This document shows, piece after piece, positions 1 through 13,625 of a stretch of DNA of 64,000 nt (its first letter is position 1; every line of letters starts with the position of its first letter). The notes beneath the pieces are model-generated. The model had not been told where the DNA came from and searched no databases. It worked only from the letters and a program-made list of their open reading frames with translations. The stretch covers positions 26,566,330-26,630,329 of the forward strand of contig CM067566.1 of the NCBI GenBank assembly GCA_034336665.1, read 5' to 3'. Source of the DNA: Luscinia megarhynchos. Its lineage: Eukaryota; Chordata; Aves; Passeriformes; Turdidae. The position numbers were made by a program, and so were the translations under genes.

Positions 1-3000
1 AGTAGCAGATGGGTAATCAGGATTAATGCTGTGCAGCACAGCACCATGCTGGAAGTCTTGGAAACGACATTGAAGGGATGGGCTTACCTACATCACACTT
101 AAGCCCTTGGAGTAGTGCTGCAGGGACCAGCAAATGTTCGAGGTCCAAGATGCCTGTGCTGTGTGGCATGACAGGCTTGGTTAGCTCACTTGATGGATTT
201 GAGACAAGACAAAGAGAAGGAAAGTCACAAGCCTGTTGATCAGTTCATCATTTTAGGTGTACATTACTTGCCTAACAAATGCTGGTTCCACAGTCCGCAG
301 TTTCCAGGTGATGAAAAGCTGTGGCAGGTATGATGTGAAGTTCTAAGTTTCTAGGCTGAGGTGCCCATGATGCTTCAGCATGTGTTCACAGCACCTGGTG
401 TGCTTGAAGCCTTCAGCCCTGGACTCAGCAGTACTAGACTGCCGTCAGAGGCTGCGAGGAAACTTCTCATTTTGTGCAGCTTGTTCTACCACACGCACTG
501 AAAAAGGCAGACCTCTCCTTTGTTTCAAGAAGTATCAGCGAATTGTCACTTCTTCTCCACTGCTGATGTGTCCCTGCTATGTGCCAGCCACCAGCCACGA
601 ACTTCCAAGTCCATGCCTTTACATCACAGAGTTTGCTTGTCACTGTTTTGGTGTCTACTCTGTCCCAATATTGTGGAACTCCCATTTATTGTCTTTTCTC
701 TGGGAGCAGTGAGAGTAATGCCAGGCTGGTACTGATTGCATTTTAAACAACTTAACTCTCATTATATCCAAATAAATATGGTAGGCTTAAAGTCCAAATT
801 GAGAGGCATTGTGCTGTTGCTCCAGGTAGAAATAACCTCCCTTCCCAGTGACTTTCCTTACTGCACTAGGGGAGAACTGATACCATGTACAGATCTCTCT
901 AACAGAGGTACTAACTGTCCTTAGAGCTGCTTTATAAGAATTGCATACTGTAATCTAAAGGAGACTTTAAATAATTTCTTTCTATGCAAATCTCTATTCC
1001 AGTTCCCTCTGTCTTTTGATTTCTGTTTTTTTTTACTTTCTTCTGTTGTTTTTCCCTCTCCTTTTTTTCTGTGTTTCTATCCCAGTTCCTCATTTGTAAC
1101 TGTTTCTTTCCCCTGCTTTCTTCTGACATCTTCTCAGTTGCTACTCACCTCATTCCTCCCACAGTCTTTGTCTTGTTTCTCCCTGTCTTTTCCTTTGTTA
1201 ATTAGCACATTGTTGGAACTTCTGAAGGAAATCGTTTCACACAACAGGGCATCAAAGGACAAGCAGCAGGTGCAGGCGTAACCTTGTTCTTTGAACTCCT
1301 ACCACTACTCAATAGCAAAGCAAAGCTGGCAGGAACAGCTTCTCTTTCCCTGATTAATTAAGAGAAGAGAGGTAGCCAGAAGGAAAACAAAAGTGGATGG
1401 TGATCACAAGGGAAGGGGGCAAGAAGGGATGGTACAGAAGCCAGAGAAGAGAAGATAGAAATAATATACACTGCAGAGGGAGTTTAACAAAGCTGCAGAA
1501 ATGTAGCAAACCTCCAAGGGCATTCACATCCAGCTGTGCTTTTCTTGGTCTGCTCTGAGACTTGATCATCAGTCCCTTCCCTTGACATAGAGCTCTTCAC
1601 CTCTGGGTTGGCTGCTCTGTCCTACTTAAATGTCCCATTGCTCTAGACAAATCTGGATAAAGTGTATCTGATGTACACATTTCTGCTAATGGCATCTATG
1701 ACCACCGTGCCTTGAGGTTTAACAAAATCAAATTAAATGAAAAAAAAAATTATTTACCATATTGCAGAAACATGGAAAGGCAAAGTAAGGAACAGGTACA
1801 TAGCTAAAAATAATTACTGTTAGAACTTACTGTAGAACTTACTGTTAGTCATGGCATTGTATTTGTTTGTCTGACCAGTTTCATTATGTCATTTCTTGCT
1901 GATTAACTGATTATTTTGCAAAATCCCTGTAAACCCCAAATAAACTAACCAAGATTTTCTATGCAAAAATCAAAGGGAAATCTTGACATTAAACCATTAT
2001 GATAAGTCATATTTCTGTTTCTGACTTTATGATGCAGGATTGAGTGAGCTCATAGATTAAAAAAAGTATGTTGAATAGCTCTACTTTATGTCCATTTTTA
2101 TTAGTCTTTTTCCCTTCTGTCAAGCAATTTTTTTTGGTCAAGCTTCCTATATTACGTGAAGTTAATGAGACGAGTTCAAAAGATACCTCTATATAGAATA
2201 TAGTATTTTTGTAAGAGACTCTTTAAAATCATAAATAAAGTACAGAAAACATAGATTGCATGTAAAGAGAAAAGCAGATGCTTTCTTTTCAGAATTCCCT
2301 TAACATATAACAAAATGAAGAAGAGAGTCCTTGTAGTACCACGTCTGTTAAAACTGTAGATGGGTGGAGTTGGATCCTCCGATCTTTCACGGACCAAATG
2401 ACTACACATTACTGAAGGCAGAATCTCCTAGTCCATAAAGAATTTGTGATATGCTTGACTTAAAGATCTACTTGTGTTTCACATAACCTACAGGCAGGAT
2501 AAACTCTTGGCTGGTTTTAGGCATTAACTGGGTTTTGTTTTCTTCTTGTAGGACTCATTGACATGAAATATACATGGCAACTTGTTTCTTCCCTTCCTAT
2601 CAGTATTAGAATCTAATACAACATGCTGCTTGACTTTTCAGTTCTGTTACTTTTGCTTTTTTTTTACTCTAATCACATCAATTAAACAGAAACAGACAAA
2701 CTATTTTAAATTTTATGTAAGATTAATTTAGCATTGAAACTAATGGGGTTTTGTTCATTGCTGGGATACCAAAAGCATAAAGTCTACTAAAGCAAAATGT
2801 AAACAGAACTATATAAACATACAAATGGAACAACAAGTTCTGGGTTTTAAAGGCATTCTTAAAATAGCAGATGTACAATATCAATCTTTTCTTCAGAAAG
2901 TCACCTTTAAGAACAGTATCTGCTGGAGGTGCTGAAAACAAGTATAGAGGAGTAATGTGGGCTGAGTCCTCTGCTGTATAAATTAGAGATACAGATACTG

Positions 3001-5660
3001 TAACTTGGGTAAAGCTGTGGTCAACTTCTGTTCTTAAAGAAATGAACCAAAACATTCCCACACCAGTATTATCAATGATAAATACAGGCCTCCTCCAGCT
3101 GCTATTGGAGTGAGCAATTCCACCTCCCTGAATACCAGCACAGATTTTAAATTAATGTCTTTATTTTTTCTTGTTTCTTTGTTTTTCCAGCCTTCCAATG
3201 CCTTCTTGTAGCTTATATTTATTCTGAGGACAGCTACTTCCTTCTTGGTAAATATGACTTAATCACTAAATTTTTTACACACTGTCTTAAAGAAATAGTG
3301 GTTGACCACTTAACCACTGCAACAGAACTATAAATCTCAAAGTCACTGTAAAAAGAAGTAGCTTTTATATGATGAAATTGTTAAAATAAGATTTACTAAT
3401 CTGTATTAAGGTGAAATGCCTTCATGTAACATATTTTAGAGAATTAGACTATGCCTTTGTCCATTTTTTCTTGAGAATAGAAAGTGCAAAAGTTTTTATC
3501 CTGCTTAAAGACAAATACCCTCTGCTATGCCACCCACATGTACCCAATCTGTTGGAAAGCTAGAACTATGTAGTCCTTTAGGATTGAGAACATAATTCTT
3601 TCCCTGTCAGATTATTCTGACAAATTACATTATAATTACTTCCTCATTAGTTACTGTGACAAATGTTGATCTTAAGAGAATGGGGAAGGATGTCTTTCAT
3701 ATAAAATCATTAAAACATGAGCAACTGAGATTTCCTCTGAATACTTTCAAGTTCATTAATATTTGGGAATGCTAACATGTTCATTCCTATTGCATATAAG
3801 CAAAGAGAGATTTCTAGCACCAATCTCTTTCAAAAATGTCAACTTTTATTTCCTTTTGAATATCTTTAAAATAACATCCTTTCTGCTTCCAAGTAGATAT
3901 TTTTTCTCTCTGATAGTAATGGGCACGATCCTTAAATAATGAAAAAATAGATATTCTAATTATGAGTTGTTTAAAGTGTGAAAAATTGATGTATAGTGGA
4001 ATAGATTATATTTCTAGAGCATGATTTCCTCAAGGAAGGTAGAGAGCAAATAACAATTCCAGCCTCTGGTAAAGCATGAGAGAGTGGAATAATTTTCAAT
4101 CTCAAAATAAACTTATTTTCCTTTCAAACCAAGAGAGACATTAGAAAAGAATTGCCTTTCTGCAGGATCATTTCTTCAAGTGCATTTTTGACTGCTAGCA
4201 GTCTCACCCTAAGCATCGCCTGAGGCAGCTCAGTGAAAATCTCTGCTTTATCCCAACACTGTGAGAGTGTGACAGTGTCTTGGATGTGCATGTGAAGAAG
4301 CAGCAGAGGAGAAAAGTTGCACATCTGATTCAAGAGCACTTTGTGACCAGATTCACTGCAGCTCCTTTAAGACATTGGAGCAAGTTTTGCTCCCCTCAAA
4401 GGGTGTCAATTCCAGCCTGCAGCAGAGAATTAAATCGGTGGCATCTGGGTAACGGATCTGTTTGGCCAGCTTGTACCAGAATGCTCTTGCAAGGAGAATA
4501 ACCTATGTAATTTCTTACCCACAAAGGAATGGGAAAGCTGCACTAGGATTCCTCTGCCCAATGAGTTATTAAAGTGCAATCAGTTTCAGCAGACTCTCTG
4601 CAATTCTTCAAAGTGCCTTATGAAGCACTGAAAATTACTGCAAGATGCTGAAAAACAGGAGATTTTGGGTAAAATCTCAGTTCTGCAACTGTCTTGCTCT
4701 GGCACCTTGGACAAAATTGATTGAATATGTACACCTCTCACACAGTGGGTGAATTACTGGCATGGATCTATTAATTGGGAAGCTCCCACGGGTTATTCCA
4801 CTGGGTAATATCTTAACATACAAGTGTTGTTTCTATGTATGCATCTAGGAAGTGTGATCATGGCTTTTATTTTTATTTCTTTGGTATCCTTGAAAGACCT
4901 TTTGTAGCTCTGGAGAATGACCTGACCTCTTTTGTTCCCATAGCCTGAAAAAGGTCATATTTTGTTTAACTAACCTTTGAAAACACCAGGCCAAATTCTA
5001 CTCCCACTGCACCATTCAGAATAGTTGCAGAGTTATTCTGTCTTACAGCTCTGAACTGAGAGTAGTATTTAACCCAAAGCTTTCCATCTTCTGACTTGTA
5101 ACTAGTCTGTCTTGGTACGTCTGAGAGTGCAGATAGCTACACCTCTTATACACTGTAGTGTTACTTGTATTCTAGACATGTACATGTTTTAATAGGAATA
5201 TTCGTGTAAGAGAGAGAACACACACTGCTAATGTGGACACAGTTGTGTCTGAACTATTCTTAAAACTTTGGACTCCTTTTTGGCTGGTTCTTTTTTCACC
5301 TGGTCAATGTACCATAGTAATTTTTTTGCACAATAAATTTGTTACTTATACCTTCACGGTTACATTCTTCTACCAGTTTAGGTTCCAATGCTTCTTCCTT
5401 CTTCAGAGAGCTTCATACTGTTTTAGATTTGGTTGGTTTGGGGGGAGTTTCTTTCATTTTAATGTATTTTTTTTCCTAGAAGAGTGGTCTGAACTTTATA
5501 AAATTATTTTCAAGACTTCTATCATTCTCTTTACATTATATTTTGACATAGCTTCAATATCATAGCATATAAAATAAGCTTTGAATTAATATACTTACAC
5601 AAGTAAGCTTCAAGTACTTATGAGCAAAATGAAGAATACACAATGGCATGCTATAAATCA

Positions 5661-5719
5661 TTATATTACATTATATTACACATTATATTACATTATATTC
5701 ATTATATTACATCATATAT
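5661..5719. repeat. Imperfect ATTATATTAC tandem array
   Basis: About six imperfect copies of an AT-only motif built on TTATATTACA follow each other, with small insertions such as an extra CA or TTC. It is an AT-rich microsatellite or minisatellite and is probably polymorphic. No function is implied. Confidence 0.75.
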
Positions 5720-7821
5720 TGTAGCTCCATCAAGGTATATTTCCTGTTGCAAGATCTCAGAAATATAAGCAAGTTCCACAGAATTAAAAAAAAAATACAC
5801 CAAAAAGTTAAATGGTGCTTTGCCTTTTGTTCTTTTGACACTTTTCTATACTTTAATCTCCTTTTTTTGCACAATAAAACATGTGAAATTATTTTGTTTC
5901 CATGATTTTTCAAATCAAAAGCTTCAAATACAAACTTGGACAATGTCTTCATGAAAAATAAGAGGAGTCAGACGATGCAAAACTTTTTTCATATTTTTTA
6001 AATAAAAACCTTCATTTTGGTTTCATTTTGATGTTCTTATATTGCGTCCTTCTTCAATATGTTACTTTCTTCATAGGAAAGCAGAAGCAGGATACTTCTA
6101 GCCTGTATTTCACTCAGACTCTGCTTCCTGAAACTTCTGTTTTTGTTCCTATATTTTAAATTGATTTTAAATACCATGTAAAAAGATGAATGTGATAGGG
6201 AGCTGCTTCCAGCAGGCCTTAAATATTTGTTTTCACATAACAGCTGCTCAGGCAAAGCTAAGACTATATTGTGAAAATGGAACTAAAGAAGCAAGAGGAT
6301 TCGTTTATTTCTTGTAGGGGTTTAGAGATTGTATCAAAATCGGATCAAAATTTATTCTGACAGACGAAAAAACCTGACCATTTTGGTACACACTGCTTTT
6401 ATTACACATCATAACAGCAAATGTACAAACAGGGAAAACCCAAACAAAAGCAACAGTTCCTGTTGGAGCAGTGGCAGAACACTAAATAGGAAACTAAACA
6501 GGGATGGTATAGGGTAGAGGACAGGAAGGATGCAGCAGAGCACTACTTCCACACTTGCTTTAGGTGCTCGGTGGACCTTGATTTTCAGGAGTACAAATCC
6601 AGCTTATTTTTAAGACAACACATCCCCTAAAATAATCAACAACTAAAAATTATGTCAGTATTGTTTCAAAGTGGATGTTAAGCAGAGTTTGTATGTGTCT
6701 TCAGAAAAAAAACCCATAACATCAGAGACTGTTACATAACAATCAGAAATGTGTCAAGTTTTCTCTTAAAACTGCTTATATTTCATATTCCCATTGGTAA
6801 ATCCCACAAGAAGTTTCAGAACCTTATTTCGCTTAAAGTTAGAAGGGTTTTTTTGCTTTTCTTCCAATGCTAAATTTCTACATGGCCAGAGTATATCCAC
6901 CTGTTTTTATGATGATACTCTTCTTTAGATGGAGTAGCTCTTTCGTGGATATTTATCTCACTGGTATAAACAAAATAATGTCTCCTCTCTCTGAGTCTTC
7001 TCTTCTCATGGGGCTCCATGTTCTATGTTTCTAAAGCTGTTCACTGGATGTGCTGTGATTTAATTTTTTTCTGAGATGGACATGGAAAACTGTCTGCCAT
7101 CACTGATGAGGTTTGTCCACGCACAGGGTCGTGGGCTTTGACCATCTCCATGGGTTTCACCATGTGTGGTTGACGTGCTCCAGAGTCCACATGCACAGTA
7201 TTTCTGTCTCCTTAGTGCCTGTTCTGCTCTGTCATGCCTCACCTCGGCCATGCTTTGTAAACACAGATTAATGTGTCCACAGGTACCCACTTCACCTATT
7301 TCCTGTGAATAGTGAAGTCCTATTGGCTGTGACAAGAAAACAAAATTAAACAAAGTAATTCAACTGCTTCTGAGACTTATCCTTGAGGAACTCCACCATA
7401 ACTGTACTCCTCTGTGCTTTCTGAATTTAGAAGAGTAGTATCATCTCTCCATAGGTAATTCCTTCATCAGTCTACAGTTCTTAAACTATCCCAAATCCAT
7501 ACTTTCATTACAGGAAAAAGGAAGGAATTATAACCATTTTATTTGTTTAAGTTGTGTGAATTGAACTCAAAATTTAGTTTTCTGACTGTGAAATAGCTCC
7601 TACAATATTATATGTTTGATGACCTCTTCAATTTTCTCACAAACAGCATTGAATGATAATTAAATATTGAATTGAATGTTAATTGAATGTTAACTTGACT
7701 TAAAATGTGGATTGAAAATTCAGAAGACTGCTTCTTGGTCACCGTTAGGCAGAATACTTCAACCTAACCATGACACCTAAGGATCAAAATTCATAAGGTC
7801 TGAATTTCAAGGAGAGAAATT

Positions 7822-7879
7822 GAGTGGGATGATTAGCATTACACAGAATGGAGTGGGATGTTTAGTGTTACACAGAAGC
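7822..7879. repeat. Two-copy 29-bp tandem duplication
   Basis: The unit starting GAGTGGGATG and ending around ACACAGAA occurs at 7822-7850 and again at 7851-7879 with about five substitutions. It looks like an old local tandem duplication in noncoding DNA. Confidence 0.75.
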
Positions 7880-8760
7880 TCATGTTCTTTGTTGGATTGG
7901 GGTATCACTACAAAGAATCACTCTTGTTGATTCATGCTACATCACTGTAAAACCAAAACAGATAGTGATTGGTGTGTTCTAGAGTCCACGGCAGCATTTT
8001 GAATCCTTGTTCTGATTCACATGACCTCGTTCCCATCTCCATCTCCCAACATTAAACTTCACTGAGGCTGTTGCAGGGGTTTAACTTCATCCCCTTTAAA
8101 GAGAGACCATCACAGCTTTCTCTCACACATATCATGTGTAACAGCCAGCAATTTTAGCTGTTAGAGCTGAAAACAACAGCCAGTAATGAAACCAGGGCCC
8201 AGACCACCTGTAGTGTCTGGCGTGATGCTGCCCCATACCTGAAGAGTACTAGAAACATGGCAAACTCAGAGAAATATCAGACAAGACTGTGATCACACTA
8301 GGCATTTTCTTATTCAGTCTCCTTCACAAAATATCTTAAAGAAGGCTGCTATGGTGAGGAGACATAGACAAAAGATTTTTGCTTCCAGACACTGAAGGGA
8401 GCCCATCAAAGTGCTAACACTCTTTTTAAGAGGGTTAGAGAGGGAGAGAATTAAGGCAAATATATGACCAGACCTCACTGACTTAGGAAGAACCTTGCAA
8501 ATTTCGCACTCCAAATAAAATATATAACAGAATTAAGCCTTCTGGCTGCTCTTTGCATGAAAGTTGTCACTGTAGGCCTGCAGTGAAAGCAAAAGGACTG
8601 AACTGGGCTGTGAAGGGAGAGAGTCAATGAAAGCTTTTACTGGAGCTCTTTGGAAGCACTCATTTAGCACAAGTGATCACAGTCGCCCTGAAGGACTCAT
8701 GTAGAAATTTGCTGCTAATCGTGTGAATGAGTAACTTTGTGCATAGCACCAACAACGTGG

Positions 8761-9360
8761 AGTAACATCATCTCTCCAGAGGCTGGAAGGGGTTGAAAGG
8801 TTTCTCCCTATAGGGAGGTGGCCGCTCCCGCTCCAGCTGGAGCTCCGTGTCCCGCCATCCGCCACCATCCCCACTCCACGAGGTGCCAGAGGGCAAGAGG
8901 GGCTCATCAGTCCCGGGCAGGGCAGCCGGAGCCTGTCCTTCCTGAGCGCAGGAGCGCCCCTTGTTCCCTCGGAAGCGGCCCCGTTCCCTGGAGGGGAGGG
9001 AGGTGCCGTGCCAAATCTAGGTGCGGCAATTTATGACCGGGGATGGAGACTAAGCAAATCTCTCACAGGAAGAGGAAGGGCACCGGGGGTCTGCATCTGC
9101 GGGGGAAAGGGGAGAAGCTGCCTTCCCCTCTCCTCGGCTCGCAAACCCTTGGGTGAGCCCGCTGGCCGCCAGCCGCTCTCGGTGAGAGCTTCGCGCCCCT
9201 GCCCTCGGGGCCGAGCAGGGAAAGGCGGATGCCCGAAGATGGGCAGAGTGCGGGGAGTGCTGGGGTCTCGGCCTCCACTCTGCCCTGTTCCCCCAGGCAG
9301 CGAGGAGCTGTGCAGGCAGCACGGAGCGCTCACACCCCCGGGGCACGGTTCCCGTTCCCG
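8761..9360. promoter_or_regulatory. GC-rich, CpG-containing islet upstream of GSX2
   Basis: Base composition changes sharply from the AT-rich left flank to GC-rich DNA with many CpGs. Open frames occur in several overlapping frames on both strands, as expected where stop codons are rare, and none is recognisable. It could be a CpG-island promoter of an unannotated transcript or a GC-rich regulatory element. The CHIC2 first exon was looked for and not seen. Confidence 0.4.
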
Positions 9361-10345
9361 GCTTGGCCTTCTCCGGCCCCTGCCCTTAATGAGATTCTTT
9401 GAAATCCAAAAAAGCGAGATTTAATGTTACATCCTTATCTTTGGAGGAGTGCGGTTTTCTTGCCGCGGCGACGTCACTTGTTAAACAATCCGCGGCTGAG
9501 CCCCTGAAAAGAGAGGCATTGCACCCTTCGTGCTGAATACGCTTCTCAGTGCGCATAACGCCAGGGCCTTTTGATGTCTCACAATGCGTGTTACGCCCAA
9601 AGATTGTCTCTTTGGACAGATCTACAACGCTTGGCTTCATGTTTGGAAGTTAAATGGACAGCGAGGTTGTAGAAACTCCCACGCTTGAAGCTGGCGCAGA
9701 CACTCAGTACTTTCGCCTGTTACTTTCCATGAGTGAAAGCGGCAGGGGTGGAGGGAAGGGGCTGCTGGTCTAATCCGTGCTCCGAGGCAAAGGGAGGGGG
9801 GAAAGCAATCCAGACTTTTCCTCTCTTTTCTTTTCTTCAGTTTATTCTTTGGCAGCCTTAAAATAAGAGCTATGTGCAAAGCGTGCGCCCTGCCTAGGTA
9901 GCTTGTGTCTGGAAGTCGCTGGCAATGTTGCTGCTCCATGAAATCAAAATTTATGATTATTCAAATGTTGGGGACTGTGAAAAGAGAGGAAGAAAGAGAG
10001 AAAATTAATATTGCAGCTGTTCTTCTGATTAATGAGAGATAATTGCTCATGAAAAGTCACCCCTGTGGCATTTTGTTGTCTCCTGGATCTTTGTTCTTTT
10101 CCACTATTATTGAGGACTTTCTTGAAGACTAAGCGGTTCTTTTCAATTTTTGGTATTCAGAAAGTGTTGCTTGGTTACAGATAATGGAGAAATCTCGGGC
10201 TATATTGGGTAAGATGTGCCACAGACAGCAATATCACAATGCCACTTTCAGAAAAGGATGGATACAAGTTAACGATGCGCTTTCAATAAAACATTAATAG
10301 ACTTGTTCACGCTTTTATAATGACCTCCTTAATGGGAGCTGGGGG
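9361..10345. promoter_or_regulatory. Candidate conserved regulatory block, AT-rich with TAAT cores
   Basis: This non-repetitive block, flanked by GC-rich islets, carries a CRE-like GACGTCAC (near 9468-9475), several ATTA/TAAT homeodomain cores and ACAATG/ACAAAG-type SOX-like sites. At 10318-10335 a TAATGA and a TAATGG lie in the same orientation with a 12-bp period. The texture, complex AT-rich DNA beside a developmental transcription-factor gene, is typical of vertebrate conserved noncoding elements. Conservation itself was not tested. Confidence 0.4.
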
Positions 10346-10439
10346 CAAGTCCTGTCTTTAGACTGCGTTCACTTCAGAAAGGCCAGCTTCGGGATTGCCG
10401 ATCACTTTGGAAACTAATAGGAAATCGATGTTAGAGTAG

Positions 10440-11000
10440 CGAATAAATGCGATTATAGCGCAGGAACCCGCGGCCCCTCGCTTACCCACGCACGGCTTTG
10501 TTTTGAGCGGGACTTTCCCGCAGGGGAACTGCCCCAGCCCGGGGCGCAGCCTGCCCAGCGCCACCGCATGTCACCCCGGTGTCATGTTTGCGACCACGGC
10601 TGCTCCGCAGGTGTTGTTTGGGGGTTGTTGTTTCGGTTTTGGGTGTTTATTTGGAGTTTTTTGGTTGGTTTGTTTGGTCGTTGGGTTTTTTCTGCTCGAA
10701 ACCTGTCCCCGGGCTGCGGCGCTTTCGGCTGAGGCAGCTCCTCCCGTGAACTCCGCGGAGATGCGCGCTTGAAAGCCGGCGCTTTCTCCGGGCGGGCAGG
10801 GCTTTTTCTTCTGCCGGGAGCTGCCGGGGTTGGGGGAGGGAAGGGAAAGAGTTGCTTTTGTCATTTAAGCCGTGAATCTCTTCTACATAAAGGTGTTAGA
10901 GACATCTGGAAGAAAAGAGGGACCAGCACCCAGTCCTGCGCTCGGCGGACCAGGGGAGCGGCTCTGATGTTCTTTTTGAACTGCTCCACTTTCAAAAGGG
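10440..11000. promoter_or_regulatory. GC-rich islet with a G/T-skewed tract
   Basis: GC-rich, CpG-containing sequence surrounds a strongly G/T-skewed stretch at about 10608-10690 made of short T and G runs. The open frames across it are low-complexity shadows. It may be part of the GSX2 regulatory field; no transcript can be supported. Confidence 0.35.
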
Positions 11001-11139
11001 GGCAATTTCGTTACATTCTCATTTGTTACACTGTCTTGAACTAAAGGCAGACAAAGCTATACTCTGTCACCCCGAGCAGAATGAAGGGAATCAAAGGATT
11101 TTCCCTTAAAAGGACTAATTTTCTCCTTGAATTATGAAA

Positions 11140-11720
11140 GTAATGGCTAGGTAACAGCCTGTGCTCTGTACCCAACTGCTTAATACCTTCTAAATCCTTC
11201 CACGTGGCTCTCCCAGTCGTAGCAATTAGAGCTCATTATAGGCTCATAAGAGCTCTCATTTTGGGGATTACTTAATGGACAATGAAATTTTATCGGACAG
11301 AATTATTGAAAAATAAAATTGTAACGAGGCCGATGTGATGTGGGCGCACGCCTTGCATCATTCCGCCTGGTTTGGGATGTCTTTGCTTTCAAATGACTTC
11401 TTTTCTTGCTTTGGCTTTCGGGAGTAGGCTTTTCTTAGTGATTTCTCTCTCTCTCTCTTTTATCACTGCATTTGGTTTATTATAACAATTACAAATTGCA
11501 ATTTTGATCCGACTCTTGCTCTGTCTGCCTTCCCTTACGACAGCCCCCTCCCCAGATCCACTCTATCACTGCAGACAGCTTTTTCCACTGAGGTTTGGGG
11601 TCTTATTATTATGTTTTCATCTTCCAGAATAACCCCTCTTAAAGGGAAAAGAAATTAAAAATTAGAATAAAATGCAGATACTAGTTCAAATGTTCTCCGG
11701 ATGTACTTCGCTTTAAACGG
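11140..11720. promoter_or_regulatory. AT-rich block with homeodomain-like sites upstream of GSX2
   Basis: Complex AT-rich sequence contains several ATTA/TAAT cores, paired GAGCTC/AGAGCTC motifs around 11228-11256, and a short TC microsatellite at 11442-11460. It is a plausible conserved noncoding element from its context about 2.5 kb upstream of GSX2. No coding potential is seen. Confidence 0.3.
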
Positions 11721-11739
11721 GGAGAGCCGAACCAGAAAA

Positions 11740-12460
11740 TGCCACGCTTGTGAGCGCGACTAGAATCTCACGGGCCCCACCGGAGCTGAGGAGGCAGAGC
11801 CCCCGGGGATCCCGGGGCCGCGGCGGCTGCGGGGCCTCGGCTGAGCCCTGGGCAGCAGTTTGGGGAAAAGTAGGTGAGGTTGGAGCTGACCCGCCTAAAC
11901 CCCGCGAGCCCCTAATTGTTGTCACAAGACGCGGGATTAGCGCATTGCTGGAATAGCTGTCTGTTTACACTCAGGAGCCCCCGCCGGCCGGTAAACACTT
12001 TCTAATTGAATTCTAATCACATTCAAATAGCCACATAACAGGCCTCAGCTGCAATTCATAAAACTTTAATTGCTATCCATAAATCCTCAGATCACCGAGC
12101 GCGGAGTGTCCCTAAAAACGCTCTTGCGTCGTGCCTGCCTGGGGAGGTGCGGGGGGAAAAGGGGAGCAGGGCTGGGGGACAGCCGGCCCCTGCACAGGGA
12201 AAGCTGTACAGCGGCACTGCCCGCGGCAGCTGGGGACGGGGACCAGGACGGGACAGCACAGCCGGCCGCGACCTGGCCCCAACTCTTGCTCGAGTTATAC
12301 CGCCGAGCCTTGCTGTTGCCAGGGGTGAGGAAATCCCGGCTCCATCAGATAGGCGGTTTTATTTTGCTGGGTTTAACAGCGGGAAACTCTGTGTGCGGGA
12401 CGGATGGTATGGGATGTCCGCGGCCCGGCCCTTGCGCATGATAACCCGCTTCTAAACACA
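11740..12460. promoter_or_regulatory. GC islets around an AT-rich TAAT cluster
   Basis: Two GC-rich segments (about 11750-11990 and 12120-12450) flank an AT-rich core at 12000-12090. The core holds a TAATTG at 12003, a TAATCA at 12014 and a TTTAATTGC near 12065. A homeodomain factor, including GSX2 itself, could bind there. The overlapping open frames in the GC-rich parts are unrecognised and probably incidental. Confidence 0.4.
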
Positions 12461-13400
12461 TTTCGGCTACTGCTGCACTCCCGAGTTTCTGTTCAGCCTC
12501 TGGTAATCAGGCGTAGTCTGTGTTTTCTGCTTTAAAGCACAATTGTCACTTCCCTTTCCCAGTGTCAAGTGGGATGGGATCCGCAGTCTGTTTTAAACGC
12601 CGCTTCGCATCTGCTAAACAAGAACGCGATAGCCCTTCTATTCACGATAAGTCTCTTCTTAAACTCCCATAAAACAGGTCATTGGAAAATCGCGTAATAT
12701 GCTGCGAATACCTTGGCTTTGTAATGCACTCTGAAATGCTTCGGAGCCACCGACCGTATTTAGCTGTTTATCCAATTTTACTTTGAATGATTGCTTCAGC
12801 AAATTTGGTGGAGATCAAAGAATCCCTCCCTGACATGTTCGCTTTTCATTAGCACTGCGGTCCTGGAGCGGCCGGGGAAGTTCGCTTGGAAGTTTTCCGT
12901 TTTGATACCGTTTGGCTGAGAAGTGTCCAGATATTTGAAGGCTTTGTCCGTTGCAGTAATTGCCAATTTGGCAAGATTCACTTGAGGTGAAAAGGGCGAG
13001 GAGGAAAAAAAAAGGCACCCAACCCACCCTACGTGCATATGTATGCGCAGACGCACGAACACGCTCCATCCCTAACTTTATATCCATGTCTGCATCTGTG
13101 TATCTGGCTCCTCTGATGCAGAAAGTGCCCCCTGAAGGAATCCTGAGTGCAGACAGTGGACCAGATTGGGGAAAGGTGTTGGCCCCAGGCTTCCGTGGGA
13201 TCTATGGCACTTTGGATGTTCTTTTACTAGGGGTGAGGGGGGCGGAGTTGAACCGCTCGTTTCAGGGCATTACCTGCTCTCACCTCTTGTTCCCTCCCGG
13301 CGAGGGAAAGGAGCCCTCTCCTCGGGGAAAACCCCCGAGCAGAAACTCCTTCCGATTAATTTCACCCCCTTCATCCCGGGTGTGTTGACAGAGGGACATG
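12461..13400. other. Proximal upstream region of GSX2
   Basis: Mixed-composition DNA with AT-rich complex sequence to about 12960 and rising GC and CpG content toward the promoter. No gene or repeat is supported. Confidence 0.4.
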
Positions 13401-13625
13401 CCTGCGAGCGCGACGTGTGACGGGGCCGCGGGGCAGCCGCCCCCTCCCTGCTTTCTCTGCTCCTATAATTTATTTGAGGCGGAGGCAAAGGAGTGAAGTC
13501 ATCGGGCAACGAGCAAGCACGCACACTTTGCCCCCCTCCCCTACCCCGCTTTGGTCCCCCCCGGCAGCCTCTCCTGCCGGCCTGGGAAGCCGGGGAGATT
13601 TAGATCTGCGAGGCTTTCAGCCATC

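Larger units (their letters stand above)
1..8760. other. AT-rich intergenic DNA, no supported gene
   Basis: Open frames here are short, mostly below 115 codons, and none resembles a known protein or shows a convincing exon with splice sites. The visible structure is limited to simple repeats: an ATTATATTAC-type array at 5661-5719 and a 29-bp tandem duplication at 7822-7879. CHIC2, the expected neighbour of GSX2 in vertebrates, would lie on the opposite strand to the left. Its acidic N-terminal exon is not recognisable, so this is probably GSX2-CHIC2 intergenic DNA. Distant enhancers could be present, but nothing in the sequence alone marks them. Confidence 0.7.

Noticed and set aside
8761..9360. 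CpG-rich islet as the CHIC2 first exon
   Set aside because: No minus-strand frame reads the acidic CHIC2 N-terminus. CHIC2 must lie farther left or elsewhere.
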